64,000 nt of DNA from Aquipseudomonas ullengensis (GTDB lineage: Bacteria > Pseudomonadota > Gammaproteobacteria > Pseudomonadales > Pseudomonadaceae): positions 124,001 through 188,000 of the forward strand of contig NZ_JACJUD010000003.1 in NCBI RefSeq assembly GCF_014174475.1. Direction: 5' to 3'. Below the pieces are notes generated by a model that saw only the letters and a list, made by a program, of their open reading frames with translations, was not told the DNA's origin and ran no database searches. This document shows, one piece after another, positions 38,053-46,068 of the stretch (position 1 is its first letter; each line of letters starts with the position of its first letter). The position numbers and the translations under genes were made by a program.

Positions 38053-39177
38053 TTACTTGGTGGCCTTGAGCACCACGAACTTGGGGTTGGCCGCCACCTG
38101 CTGCACGCCGCGGAACAGCTTGCTCAGCTTGGCGTGGTAGCCCAGGTGGCGGTTGCCGACTATCCACAGCTCGCCGCCTTTGACCAGCGCCGCGCGGGCC
38201 TGCTGGAACATGCGCCAGGCGAGGAAGTCGCCGACCACCTGCTGCTGGTGGAACGGCGGGTTGCACAGCACCAGGTCCAGCGAGTCCGGCGCCTGGCCGG
38301 CCAGGCCATCGTCGGCGCGGATCGTCACCGGGCGCTCGCCCAGCGCCGCCTGCCAGTTCTCCCGGGCCGACTGCACGGCCATGTAGGACTCGTCGACCAG
38401 GGTCAGCTGCGCCTGCGGGTTGGCTAGGGCATAGGCAATGGCGAGCACGCCGTTGCCGCAGCCGAGGTCGGCTACACGCAGCTCGCCGAGGGCCTGCGGC
38501 AGGTGCGGGAGGAAGGCGCGGGTGCCGATGTCCAGGCCTTCGCGGCAGAACACGTTGGCGTGGTTGAGCAGCTCGATGGGCGGCTGCTCCAGGCGGTAGC
38601 GGGTCGGGTAGGGCGAGCTGGGCGCCGGCTTGGCCTCTGGCGTGGCGAACAGCAGGCGGGCCTTTTTCACTGCCAGCGAGGCTTGGACCGGGCCGACATA
38701 CTTTTCCAGCAGGTCGCCGGCGGCGCGTGGCAGATGCTTGATCATCGCCGCGGCAACCACCTGCGCGCCGGGGGCGAGCTGGCCGTGCAGGCGGATCAGC
38801 TGTTCCTCCAGCAGGGCCAGGGTTTTCGGTACGCGGATCAGCACCCAGTCGAACGGCCCCTGTGCCACTTCGCTGGCCGGTACGAACGGTACGCCATCGT
38901 AGCGCTGGCCATTGCCCGCCAGGTTCTTCTGCAGCGCCAGGTGGCCCAGGTGCGAGTCGCCGCTGCTGGTCACCTGGCAGTGCGCCGCCAGGCTGGTGGC
39001 CAGGGCGCCGAAGCCGTCATTGAGCAGCAATACCCGCGCATCGGCCGCCAGGCCTTGCTCATGCAGGTGGGCGAGCAGGTACTCGTCCGCCGCGTCGAAG
39101 GCCTGCAGGGGTTCGTTGGGCATCTCGGGCTGGCGAAGCAGATCGAGCTGGGCAAAGGGCGTGTCGAGAATAGGCAT
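38053..39177 (-). CDS. rlmG: 23S rRNA (guanine-N2-)-methyltransferase RlmG
   Basis: A 374-residue protein with two related methyltransferase domains, as in RlmG/RsmC. The catalytic C-terminal domain has the SAM motif VADLGCGNGVLAIAYALANP and the target-base motif LVLCNPPFHQQQ. RlmG methylates G1835 of 23S rRNA. The start at 39177 (MPILDTPFAQLDLLRQPEMP) is chosen by family; the frame runs far upstream but into the promoter of the divergent fprB-type gene. Confidence 0.9.
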   Translation of the reverse strand: MPILDTPFAQLDLLRQPEMPNEPLQAFDAADEYLLAHLHEQGLAADARVLLLNDGFGALATSLAAHCQVTSSGDSHLGHLALQKNLAGNGQRYDGVPFVPASEVAQGPFDWVLIRVPKTLALLEEQLIRLHGQLAPGAQVVAAAMIKHLPRAAGDLLEKYVGPVQASLAVKKARLLFATPEAKPAPSSPYPTRYRLEQPPIELLNHANVFCREGLDIGTRAFLPHLPQALGELRVADLGCGNGVLAIAYALANPQAQLTLVDESYMAVQSARENWQAALGERPVTIRADDGLAGQAPDSLDLVLCNPPFHQQQVVGDFLAWRMFQQARAALVKGGELWIVGNRHLGYHAKLSKLFRGVQQVAANPKFVVLKATK

Positions 39178-39247
39178 GGAAACCGTCGGTGTTTGCCGGG
39201 CCCGCTTTGCGGGACACTGGGGCAACTGTGTATGAGGGACGCAAAGT

Positions 39248-40024
39248 ATGACTGCCAGCGAAGAGAAGTTCACTCGCCAGACCCTGACTGACGTGCACGT
39301 CTGGTCGCCCACCCTGTTCAGCCTGCGCTGCACGCGCGATGCGGGCTTTCGCTTTCGCGCCGGGCAGTTCGCCCGCCTGGGCGTGCGCAAGGCCGACGGC
39401 TCGGTGGTCTGGCGTGCGTATTCGGTGGTGTCGGCGCCCCATGACGACTACCTGGAGTTCTTCTCCATCGTCGTGCCCGGCGGTGAGTTCACCAGTGAAT
39501 TGTGCCGGCTCAAGGCTGGCGACGAGCTGCTGGTAGAGAAGCAGGCCGTCGGTTACCTCACCCTCGACCGCTTCCCCGATGGCCGCGACCTGTGGTTGCT
39601 CGGCACCGGCACCGGGCTGGCGCCGTTCCTGTCGATCCTGCAGGACCTGGAGGCCTGGCAGCGTTTCGAGCGCATTGTTCTGGTCTACAGCGCCCGTGAC
39701 CGTGGCGAGCTGGCCTATCAGCAACTGATCGCCGAACTGCCGCAGCGTGAGTGGCTGGAAGGCGCCGGGCACAAGCTGATTTACGTGCCGGTGGTGACCC
39801 GCGAGCAAGTGCCCGGCGCGCTGCATGCACGCATTACCACGCTGATCGAGAACGGCGAACTGGAGCGCGCTGCTGGCCTGGAGCTGAGCCCGGAACATTC
39901 GCGGGTGATGCTGTGCGGCAACCCGCAGATGATCGAAGACACCCGCGCGGTACTGAAAACCCGTGACATGCAACTGAGCCTGACCCGGCGGCCGGGCGCG
40001 GTGGCCGTGGAAAACTACTGGTAG
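39248..40024 (+). CDS. fprB: Ferredoxin/flavodoxin-NADP+ reductase, FprB type
   Basis: A 258-residue flavoprotein of the FNR family. RAYSVVSAPHDDYLEFFSIV binds FAD, and LGTGTGLAPFLSILQDLE is the NADP pyrophosphate motif; the C-terminus ends VAVENYW. It moves electrons between NADPH and ferredoxin or flavodoxin. It differs from the main Pseudomonas FprA (which ends FVEK) and resembles FprB. The last 39 bases of the gene are found again twice downstream with their stop codons. Confidence 0.85.
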   Translation: MTASEEKFTRQTLTDVHVWSPTLFSLRCTRDAGFRFRAGQFARLGVRKADGSVVWRAYSVVSAPHDDYLEFFSIVVPGGEFTSELCRLKAGDELLVEKQAVGYLTLDRFPDGRDLWLLGTGTGLAPFLSILQDLEAWQRFERIVLVYSARDRGELAYQQLIAELPQREWLEGAGHKLIYVPVVTREQVPGALHARITTLIENGELERAAGLELSPEHSRVMLCGNPQMIEDTRAVLKTRDMQLSLTRRPGAVAVENYW

Positions 40025-40034
40025 GGCTCTCGAG

Positions 40035-40380
40035 CGTCATTCCCGCGCAGGCGGGAATCCAGGAGGGGCCCACACTGGGTTCCCGCCTACGCGGGAACGA
40101 CGAGGTGATGGTTGATCGTTCCCACGCTCCACCCGGAAATACCGCGGCAGATACTTCGCGGCTGCGGGGCGCGGTAGTGGTGGAGAACTACTGGTAGCGC
40201 TCGCGCGGAGTGCATGAGTTAACCACCGTCATTCCCGCGCAGGCGGGAATCCAGGAGGGCTCACACAGGGTTCCCGCCTACGGGAACGACGAGGTGATGG
40301 TTGGTCGTTCCCTCGTTTCGTTTGGAAATACCGCGATAGATGCTTCACGGCTGCCGGGCGCGGTGGAGAGCTATTGGTAG
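40035..40380. repeat. Two tandem modules of REP-like repeat plus a copy of the fprB 3' end
   Basis: Each module has a REP-like inverted repeat (40035-40102 and 40227-40290, arms GTCATTCCCGCGCAGGCGGG), then GACGAGGTGATGGTT, a short variable stretch, ATACCGCG, and a copy of the fprB tail ending in its TAG (40159-40197 and 40347-40380). The copies still read VVVENYW-stop and VESYW-stop. The period is 173 and 183 bases. They fill the first half of the 592-base gap after fprB. Confidence 0.85.
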
Positions 40381-40470
40381 GGCACCGTTAAGAATTGGTA
40401 ACGCTTTGCCGCTTAGGGATTGGCGGCAGGGCCGCTAGGATGGCCGTCCTTTTTTCCCTAAACGGACCCC

Positions 40471-40620
40471 ATGGACAGCGACTGTTGCCCGCCACCCCCG
40501 AGTGGCCTCCCTTCCCCTGACGCCGCCGCGCGTTTCTCCCCGATTTCGCCTGAACGATATGCCCAGCGCCGCGCTTGCCGTGCCCGCGCTGCGTCGACGC
40601 CTGCGCGGAGGGTCGCATGA
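40471..40620 (+). CDS. Possible 49-residue upstream ORF coupled to the TerC-like gene
   Basis: An ATG at 40471 opens a 49-codon frame starting [20 protein letters not shown]. It ends in a TGA that overlaps the ATG of the TerC-like gene (ATGA at 40617-40620). A Cys-Cys pair is followed by four Pro, and the rest is Arg/Ala-rich. No good ribosome binding site precedes it, and GC-rich DNA often leaves such frames open, so it may be chance. If real, it could be a leader peptide controlling the next gene. Confidence 0.25.
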   Translation: MDSDCCPPPPSGLPSPDAAARFSPISPERYAQRRACRARAASTPARRVA

Positions 40621-42176
40621 TCTTCGAATGGATATCCGATCCCACCGCCTGGCTCGGCCTGCTCACGCTGATCGTCCTGGAGATCGTGCTGGGCATCGAC
40701 AACCTGGTGTTTATCGCGATTCTCGCCGACAAGCTGCCGCCGCACCTGCGTGACCGCGCGCGGCTGATCGGCCTGAGCCTGGCGCTGCTGATGCGCCTGG
40801 GCCTGCTGGCGAGCATCTCCTGGCTGGTGACCCTGACCGAGCCGCTGGTCGAGGTGTTCGGCCACAGCTTCTCCGGGCGTGACCTGATCATGCTGTTCGG
40901 TGGTGTGTTCCTGCTGTTCAAGGCCACCATGGAGCTGCACGAACGGCTTGAGGGCCGTATCCATCAGCCGGGCGGCAGCCGCACCTATGCGCTGTTCTGG
41001 CCGGTGGTGGCGCAGATCGTCGTGCTCGATGCGGTGTTCTCCCTGGACGCGGTGATCACCGCCGTGGGCATGGTCGAGCACCTGGAAGTGATGATGATCG
41101 CCGTGATCATCTCGATCGGCCTGATGATCGTGGCCAGCAAACCGCTGACCGCCTTCGTCAACGCCCACCCGACGGTGATTATGCTGTGCCTGGGCTTTTT
41201 GATGATGATCGGCTTCAGCCTGACCGCCGAAGGCCTGGGCTTCCACATTCCCAAGGGCTACCTGTACGCGGCCATCGGCTTCTCCATCCTTATCGAGGTG
41301 GCCAACCAGCTGGTGCGCCACAAGCGCAAGCGGCAGATGCAGAACGGCCGGGGCATGCGTGACCGCACCGCGCATGCCGTGCTGCGCCTGCTCGGTGGCA
41401 AGGTCGAGGCCGACGAGGTGGGCGAGGAAATCGCCGACATGCTCGAAGGCGGTACCGGCGAGCCGGCGCTGTTCGATCGTCGCGAGCGGGTGATGATCCG
41501 CGGCGTGCTGGGCCTGGCCGAGCAGCCGATCACCGAGGTGATGACCGGGCGTATGGCGGTCGACCAGATCGACCTGGCCCATGCTCCCGAGCAGATTCGC
41601 CAGGCCCTGCTGGAGTCGCCGCACTCGCGCCTGCTGGTGATCCGCGACGGCCAGGTGGACGAGCCGCTGGGCTTCGTGCACAAGAAGGAGCTGCTCCGGG
41701 AGCTGCTGGACCAGCGTGAGCCGGACATCGAAGGCTTGCTGCGCCAACCGCTCAACCTGCCGGACAGCTGCGCGGTGCTCGGCGCCCTGGAGCAGATGCG
41801 CCAGGCCTCGACCCACGTGGCTTTCGTGGTCAACGAGTTCGGTGGCTTCGTCGGCCTGCTGACGCTGACCGACATCCTCGAGGCCATCGCAGGTGAGCTG
41901 CCGGACGCCAGCGAGGTGGACGGCCCGGACATCGAGCCGGCGGGGGCTGGTTTCCTCGTCAGCGGCGCACTCAACCTGGCCCTGCTGCGTTCGCGCATCG
42001 GCCTGCAGGCCCAGCCCACCGAGGACTACCAGACCCTCGCCGGCCTGGTGATGAGCCTGCTTGACCGCCTGCCTGCGGTGGGTGACGAGGTGCAGTTCGC
42101 TGGCTGGCACATGCGCGTGGAGGAAGTGCGCGAGCGACGGGTCAACCGCCTGCTGCTCACTCCCGAGCCGCAGTGA
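40617..42176 (+). CDS. TerC-family membrane protein with CBS and CorC/HlyC domains (YegH/YoaE type)
   Basis: A 519-residue protein. Residues 1 to about 240 are a TerC-type membrane domain with the acidic helix motif [16 protein letters not shown] and [20 protein letters not shown] pair lies at about 290-420 ([40 protein letters not shown]) and a CorC/HlyC domain at about 430-515. This is the YegH/YoaE layout. TerC-family proteins are linked to metal (Mn, Ca) export and to metalation of secreted proteins; a role here is inferred. GGAGGG at 40607 sets the start. Confidence 0.88.
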   Translation: MIFEWISDPTAWLGLLTLIVLEIVLGIDNLVFIAILADKLPPHLRDRARLIGLSLALLMRLGLLASISWLVTLTEPLVEVFGHSFSGRDLIMLFGGVFLLFKATMELHERLEGRIHQPGGSRTYALFWPVVAQIVVLDAVFSLDAVITAVGMVEHLEVMMIAVIISIGLMIVASKPLTAFVNAHPTVIMLCLGFLMMIGFSLTAEGLGFHIPKGYLYAAIGFSILIEVANQLVRHKRKRQMQNGRGMRDRTAHAVLRLLGGKVEADEVGEEIADMLEGGTGEPALFDRRERVMIRGVLGLAEQPITEVMTGRMAVDQIDLAHAPEQIRQALLESPHSRLLVIRDGQVDEPLGFVHKKELLRELLDQREPDIEGLLRQPLNLPDSCAVLGALEQMRQASTHVAFVVNEFGGFVGLLTLTDILEAIAGELPDASEVDGPDIEPAGAGFLVSGALNLALLRSRIGLQAQPTEDYQTLAGLVMSLLDRLPAVGDEVQFAGWHMRVEEVRERRVNRLLLTPEPQ

Positions 42177-42181
42177 AAATG

Positions 42182-42208
42182 AAAACGGCGCCTGCGGGCG
42201 CCGTTTTT
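42182..42208. terminator. Bidirectional terminator between the TerC-like gene and mscL
   Basis: AAAACGGCGCC, loop TGCG, and GGCGCCGTTTTT form a strong stem with A and T tracts on both sides. It sits between convergent genes and can end both transcripts. Confidence 0.92.
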
Positions 42209-42210
42209 CT

Positions 42211-42639
42211 TCAGGGCTTCTGCTGGTTCTTCAGCAGATCGCGGATCTCCGTCAGCAGCACTTCCTCTGCCGTTGGCACGGGCGCTACGGTCGGCGCCTC
42301 GGCCTCATCGCGCTTGAGTTTGTTGATCGCCTTGACCCCCATGAAGATGGCGAAGGCGACGATGGTGAAGTCGAGAATGGTCTGGATGAACTTGCCGTAG
42401 CTCAGCAGCACTGCCGGCACGGCTGCGCTGGTGTCGGTGGCGGCAACGCCTTCGCGCAGGGTGATGGCCAGCTGCGAGAAGTCGACCCCACCGATCAACA
42501 GGCCGATCGGCGGCATGATCACGTCGCCGACGAAGGAGCTGACGATCTTGCCGAAGGCTGCGCCAATGATGATACCGACGGCCATGTCGACCACATTGCC
42601 CTTGACGGCGAAGGCCTTGAATTCGCTGAGGATGCTCAT
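42211..42639 (-). CDS. mscL: Large-conductance mechanosensitive channel MscL
   Basis: A 142-residue channel with the usual N-terminal helix [20 protein letters not shown], pore helix [20 protein letters not shown], second membrane helix and C-terminal bundle ([20 protein letters not shown]). It forms a homopentamer that opens under membrane tension and releases solutes on osmotic downshock. Single gene, convergent with the TerC-like gene. Confidence 0.96.
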   Translation of the reverse strand: MSILSEFKAFAVKGNVVDMAVGIIIGAAFGKIVSSFVGDVIMPPIGLLIGGVDFSQLAITLREGVAATDTSAAVPAVLLSYGKFIQTILDFTIVAFAIFMGVKAINKLKRDEAEAPTVAPVPTAEEVLLTEIRDLLKNQQKP

Positions 42640-42764
42640 GTTTCACTCCCTGAGGTTCTGGTTATGCGGGCCAGTGTAAACCAGCCGCAGGTCTCTGCAA
42701 CGGTGGTTGTGGGCTCGGGGCAAGGTTGGGGCGGCAGGGCCAGCGGCCCTGATCCGCAGTGGGT

Positions 42765-43013
42765 TCAGGCGCCGTTGGCCTTGCGCAGACGCTCGGCGAT
42801 CTGGTCCTTGAGCTGCACGCGCTCGTTCTTCAGCGCATGCAAGGCAAGGTCGTCGAGGGATTCTCGGCCGTCTTCGACTTCATAGATGCGCTTGTCCAGC
42901 GCCTCGTACTGCCTGGCCATCTGGGCGAAGTGACTGTCGCTGGCATGCAGGCTCTGCAGCTGTTGGCGGTATTCGGGGAATTCACGGGTGAGCGGATGAT
43001 GTTCGAGCGGCAT
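42765..43013 (-). CDS. DUF465 (YdcH-family) small protein
   Basis: An 82-residue helical protein, MPLEHHPLTREFPEYRQQLQ, with a coiled-coil pattern and the DUF465 signature DLALHALKNERVQLKDQIAE. The function of the family is not known. It is divergent from a second DUF465 gene at 43169; the shared gap carries an ANR-like box. Confidence 0.88.
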   Translation of the reverse strand: MPLEHHPLTREFPEYRQQLQSLHASDSHFAQMARQYEALDKRIYEVEDGRESLDDLALHALKNERVQLKDQIAERLRKANGA

Positions 43014-43099
43014 GGTGACTCCTCCAGACTGTGCATGTCCTGTTCAGCCTAGCTCAGTGGTTGAGATGGTCGTCATTGCGAGGGTTGCCGCCGGCTGAC

Positions 43100-43113
43100 T
43101 TGACCGAGGTCAA
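43100..43113 (+). promoter_or_regulatory. ANR/FNR-type box with class II spacing
   Basis: TTGACCGAGGTCAA is a full dyad close to the FNR/ANR consensus. Its centre at 43106.5 lies about 40.5 bases before the start site predicted from TAAAAT at 43135-43140, the spacing of FNR-activated class II promoters. It points to the DUF465 gene at 43169. Confidence 0.65.
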
Positions 43114-43168
43114 GGGTTGGTTCTTGTGGTTGGTTAAAATATGTACACCACCTTCAGGAGCCATTGCG

Positions 43169-43450
43169 ATGAAGAGTCAACGTCAACTAGTACCACAGGA
43201 GTTTTCCGAGCTGCGCATGGAAATGCAGCGTATGCGTCAGCGCGACAGCCACTTCGCGTACTTGGTCGAACAGTTCGATGCGCTCGACGCTCGCCTTGAA
43301 CGGGCCGAAAGCGGTATGGAACGGATCGACGAGCTTTCCCTCGGGCGCCTGAAGCGCTCTCGTCAGGTGTATCGCGACACCCTGGCTCATCATTTCAAAC
43401 GCGCTACCGAGCAGTGCTGCGGTTGCGGCAAAGCCTGCAGCAGCCGTTAA
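43169..43450 (+). CDS. DUF465-like small protein with a Cys-rich tail
   Basis: A 93-residue helical protein related to its divergent neighbour (FSELRMEMQRMRQRDSHFAY, then ERIDELSLGRLKRSRQVYRD) but with a C-terminal CCGCGKACSSR absent from the other copy. Four Cys in 7 residues could bind a metal or react to oxidants. The start at 43169 has CAGGAG at 43155-43160. An ANR-type box at class II spacing suggests low-oxygen induction. Function unknown. Confidence 0.82.
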   Translation: MKSQRQLVPQEFSELRMEMQRMRQRDSHFAYLVEQFDALDARLERAESGMERIDELSLGRLKRSRQVYRDTLAHHFKRATEQCCGCGKACSSR

Positions 43451-43938
43451 TGCAGCGGTGGGTTGACCAGGTAGCTGAGTAGCTCGGCGTCGTCTTCCGG
43501 CCAGATCTGCCGCGTCCCCAGCGGCACTTCGCTGAGCATCTGCCGGCAGAAGGCTGCAGCCAGTTCGTCCTGGCCGTAGAAGCGCATCAGCCAGGTGCCA
43601 CCGCTGGCCAGTACCTGTTGCACCAGGACGCGGCCGATACCCAGGCGCCGGTACTTCTTGAGGATAAACAGATCGGCCAGTTCCAGGGCGTCGATGCCCG
43701 GCAGCTCGCTGCGTTCGATCAACAGGAAGCCGGCAATGAAGCCGTCGACCAGAATCAGCTGCGCGCTCCAGTCCGACTCCTGCCAGTAGCGCTGCAAATG
43801 CGGCTCATGGATATAGAAGCGGCCATCGACTTCGACGTCTTCCTGTTCCCAGTCCGACGACTCGTAGGCATAGAACTGATAGAGGTTGCGGATCAGCGGT
43901 AGCTGTTCGTCAGTGGTCGGGACAAGTTCTATCTGCAT
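43447..43938 (-). CDS. GNAT-family acetyltransferase
   Basis: A 163-residue protein with the acetyl-CoA motif LADLFILKKYRRLGIGRVLV, which has the Arg/Gln-x-x-Gly-x-Gly loop of GNAT enzymes. The acceptor is unknown. I start at MQIELVPTTDEQLPLIRNLY (43938); a TTG 6 codons upstream is possible, and neither start has a clear ribosome binding site. Its stop overlaps that of the convergent DUF465 gene by 4 bases. It is divergent from radA. Confidence 0.85.
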   Translation of the reverse strand: MQIELVPTTDEQLPLIRNLYQFYAYESSDWEQEDVEVDGRFYIHEPHLQRYWQESDWSAQLILVDGFIAGFLLIERSELPGIDALELADLFILKKYRRLGIGRVLVQQVLASGGTWLMRFYGQDELAAAFCRQMLSEVPLGTRQIWPEDDAELLSYLVNPPLH

Positions 43939-44005
43939 GACGGACTCGTAGGGCAAGGGCGGCTCGGGGCGCTATTATCGCCGTTTTTGCCAGAGGGAAA
44001 CTGTC

Positions 44006-45370
44006 ATGGCCAAGGCCAAGCGCATGTACGGCTGCACCGAGTGCGGCGCCACCTTTCCCAAGTGGGCCGGGCAGTGCGGCGAGTGCGGCGCGTGGAACAC
44101 CCTGACCGAAACCATGCTCGAAGCCGGCGCGGCCACCCCCAGCGGGCGTGGCGGCTGGGCCGGGCAGCAGGCGCAGGTGAAGACCCTGGCCGAGGTCAGC
44201 GTCGAGGAAGTGCCGCGCTTCTCCACCGTCTCCGGTGAGCTGGACCGGGTGCTCGGCGGCGGCCTGGTGGATGGGTCTGTGGTGCTGATCGGCGGCGACC
44301 CTGGCATCGGCAAGTCGACCATCCTGCTGCAGACCCTGTGCAATATCGCCCAGCGCCTGCCGGCCCTGTACGTCACCGGCGAGGAGTCGCAGCAGCAGGT
44401 GGCCATGCGTGCGCGGCGCCTGGAACTGCCGCAGGACAAGCTCAAGGTGATGACCGAGACCTGCATCGAATCAATCATCGAGGTGGCGCGCCGCGAGCAG
44501 CCCAAGGTGATGGTGATCGACTCGATCCAGACCATCTTCACCGAGCAGCTGCAGTCCGCCCCCGGCGGCGTGGCCCAGGTGCGTGAGAGCGCGGCGCTGC
44601 TGGTGCGCTTCGCCAAGCAGAGCGGCACGGCGATCTTTCTGGTCGGCCACGTGACCAAGGAGGGCGCCCTGGCTGGTCCGCGTGTGCTGGAGCACATGGT
44701 CGACACGGTGCTGTATTTCGAGGGCGAGTCCGATGGCCGCCTGCGCTTGCTGCGCGCGGTGAAGAACCGCTTCGGCGCGGTCAACGAACTGGGCGTGTTC
44801 GGCATGACCGACAAGGGCCTCAAGGAAGTCACCAACCCCTCTGCCATCTTCCTCACCCGCGCCCAGGAGGAAGTGCCGGGCAGTGTGGTGATGGCCACCT
44901 GGGAAGGCACCCGGCCGATGCTGGTGGAGGTGCAGGCACTGGTCGACACCAGCCACATGGCCAACCCGCGCCGCGTCACCCTGGGCCTGGATCAGAACCG
45001 CCTGGCCATGCTGCTGGCCGTGCTGCACCGGCACGGCGGCATTCCCACCTACGACCAGGACGTGTTCCTCAACGTGGTCGGCGGGGTCAAGGTATTGGAG
45101 ACGGCCTCCGACCTGGCACTGATGGCGGCGGTGATTTCCAGCCTGCGCAACAAGCCGTTGCCGCACGACCTGCTGGTGTTCGGCGAGATTGGCCTGAGCG
45201 GCGAGATCCGCCCGGTGCCGAGCGGCCAGGAGCGCTTGAAGGAAGCGGCCAAGCATGGTTTCAAGCGCGCCATCGTGCCCAAGGGCAATGCGCCGAAGGA
45301 GGCGCCGCCTGGGCTGCAGATCGTCGCCGTGACACGTCTGGAACAGGCGCTGGATGCGTTGTTCGAGTGA
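44006..45370 (+). CDS. radA: DNA repair protein RadA
   Basis: A 454-residue RadA (Sms). The zinc finger uses Cys10, Cys13, Cys24 and Cys27. The RecA-like core has Walker A GGDPGIGKST at 96-105 and the RadA signature KNRFGAVNELGVF, and a Lon-like C-terminal domain follows (ISSLRNKPLPHDLLVFGEIG). RadA drives branch migration of recombination intermediates as a DnaB-like helicase. Single gene; neighbours mapZ and the DUF465 pair are as I remember in P. aeruginosa. Confidence 0.97.
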   Translation: MAKAKRMYGCTECGATFPKWAGQCGECGAWNTLTETMLEAGAATPSGRGGWAGQQAQVKTLAEVSVEEVPRFSTVSGELDRVLGGGLVDGSVVLIGGDPGIGKSTILLQTLCNIAQRLPALYVTGEESQQQVAMRARRLELPQDKLKVMTETCIESIIEVARREQPKVMVIDSIQTIFTEQLQSAPGGVAQVRESAALLVRFAKQSGTAIFLVGHVTKEGALAGPRVLEHMVDTVLYFEGESDGRLRLLRAVKNRFGAVNELGVFGMTDKGLKEVTNPSAIFLTRAQEEVPGSVVMATWEGTRPMLVEVQALVDTSHMANPRRVTLGLDQNRLAMLLAVLHRHGGIPTYDQDVFLNVVGGVKVLETASDLALMAAVISSLRNKPLPHDLLVFGEIGLSGEIRPVPSGQERLKEAAKHGFKRAIVPKGNAPKEAPPGLQIVAVTRLEQALDALFE

Positions 45371-45464
45371 TACGCCTGCGGCGCTCGGTTGCGTGAAGGT
45401 GCAGGCGCGCTGGTGCCAGCGCAAATCCGCTGCCGGGAGCAATCACTGAGGTGTGGGGAGAGTC

Positions 45465-45673
45465 TGTAGGAGCCAGCTTGCTGGCGATCAGTGCCCTTAG
45501 AGTCTGTTCACGATCTCCTGACTGTCGGCCATACCGCGTTAAAAACGACCTCGGGATGCTCATTTACAGCACGTAAACTCCGCTCCCTCGGTCATTTTTG
45601 CCTTGTCTTGCTCTAATTCAGAAGATCGTGAGCCGGCTCTTACACGAGCATCGCCAGCAAGCTGGCTCCTACA
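45465..45673. repeat. REP doublet split by an insertion
   Basis: The two arms TGTAGGAGCCAGCTTGCTGG (from 45465) and its complement (to 45673) match the intact doublet at 20438-20505. Here the centre is enlarged by the 140-base element at 45500-45639. Together they make up most of the 326-base gap 45371-45696. Confidence 0.88.
45500..45639. mobile_element. MITE-like element, 140 bp
   Basis: The element has imperfect terminal inverted repeats of about 21 bases: GAGTCTGTTCACGATCTCCT at the left and the complement of GAGCCGGCTCACGATCTTCT at the right. It is flanked by TTA on both sides (45497-45499 and 45640-45642), as expected for a 3-base target duplication. It has no coding capacity. The TNA-type duplication recalls IS5-family (IS1031 group) transposases acting in trans, which is inference. 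Confidence 0.75.
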
Positions 45674-45696
45674 GGGTGGGGCGTAGGCGGGGGGGC

Positions 45697-46068
45697 TCAG
45701 TCGTCCTCGCCGAGCGCGGCCAGCTCTCGTTCCAGCAGGCTTTCGTCGCCGAGGTTGAGTTCCACCAGGCGGCGCAGGTGGCTGATCGAGTCCAGGTCGA
45801 TATGCCGGCAGACGAAGCCGAGCAGTTCGCCACGGGTGCGGGTCAGCACCACTTCCATCTGCAGCTGGATGTCGCCGTCGAGCTTGATGGTGGCCGTGAA
45901 AGGCTGGTCGGGGTCGCCGTTCCAGTCGCGCGGGCGCTCCACCAGCAGGCCTTTGAGCGACACATCCTGCAAGACCACGGCCCAGCGCCGCTCGCCCTGG
46001 GTGAGCTCGGTGGCGGCGTCGAAAGCGATGCGCTGGAAACGTCGGCGCTCGTTGCTCGTATCACTCAT
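45697..46068 (-). CDS. mapZ: MapZ-type single-domain PilZ c-di-GMP receptor
   Basis: A 123-residue PilZ protein. The RxxxR-type switch is [10 protein letters not shown] near the N-terminus and the second motif is DVSLKGLLV (D/NxSxxG). Sequence and C-terminus ([20 protein letters not shown]) match P. aeruginosa PA4608/MapZ, which binds the chemotaxis methyltransferase CheR1 when loaded with c-di-GMP. The start overlaps the stop of the upstream TPR-type gene by 8 bases, so translation is probably coupled. Confidence 0.92.
   Translation of the reverse strand: MSDTSNERRRFQRIAFDAATELTQGERRWAVVLQDVSLKGLLVERPRDWNGDPDQPFTATIKLDGDIQLQMEVVLTRTRGELLGFVCRHIDLDSISHLRRLVELNLGDESLLERELAALGEDD

Noticed and set aside
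40381..40616. yybP-ykoY manganese riboswitch before the TerC-like gene
   Set aside because: The conserved loop motifs of that riboswitch were not found in the leader.
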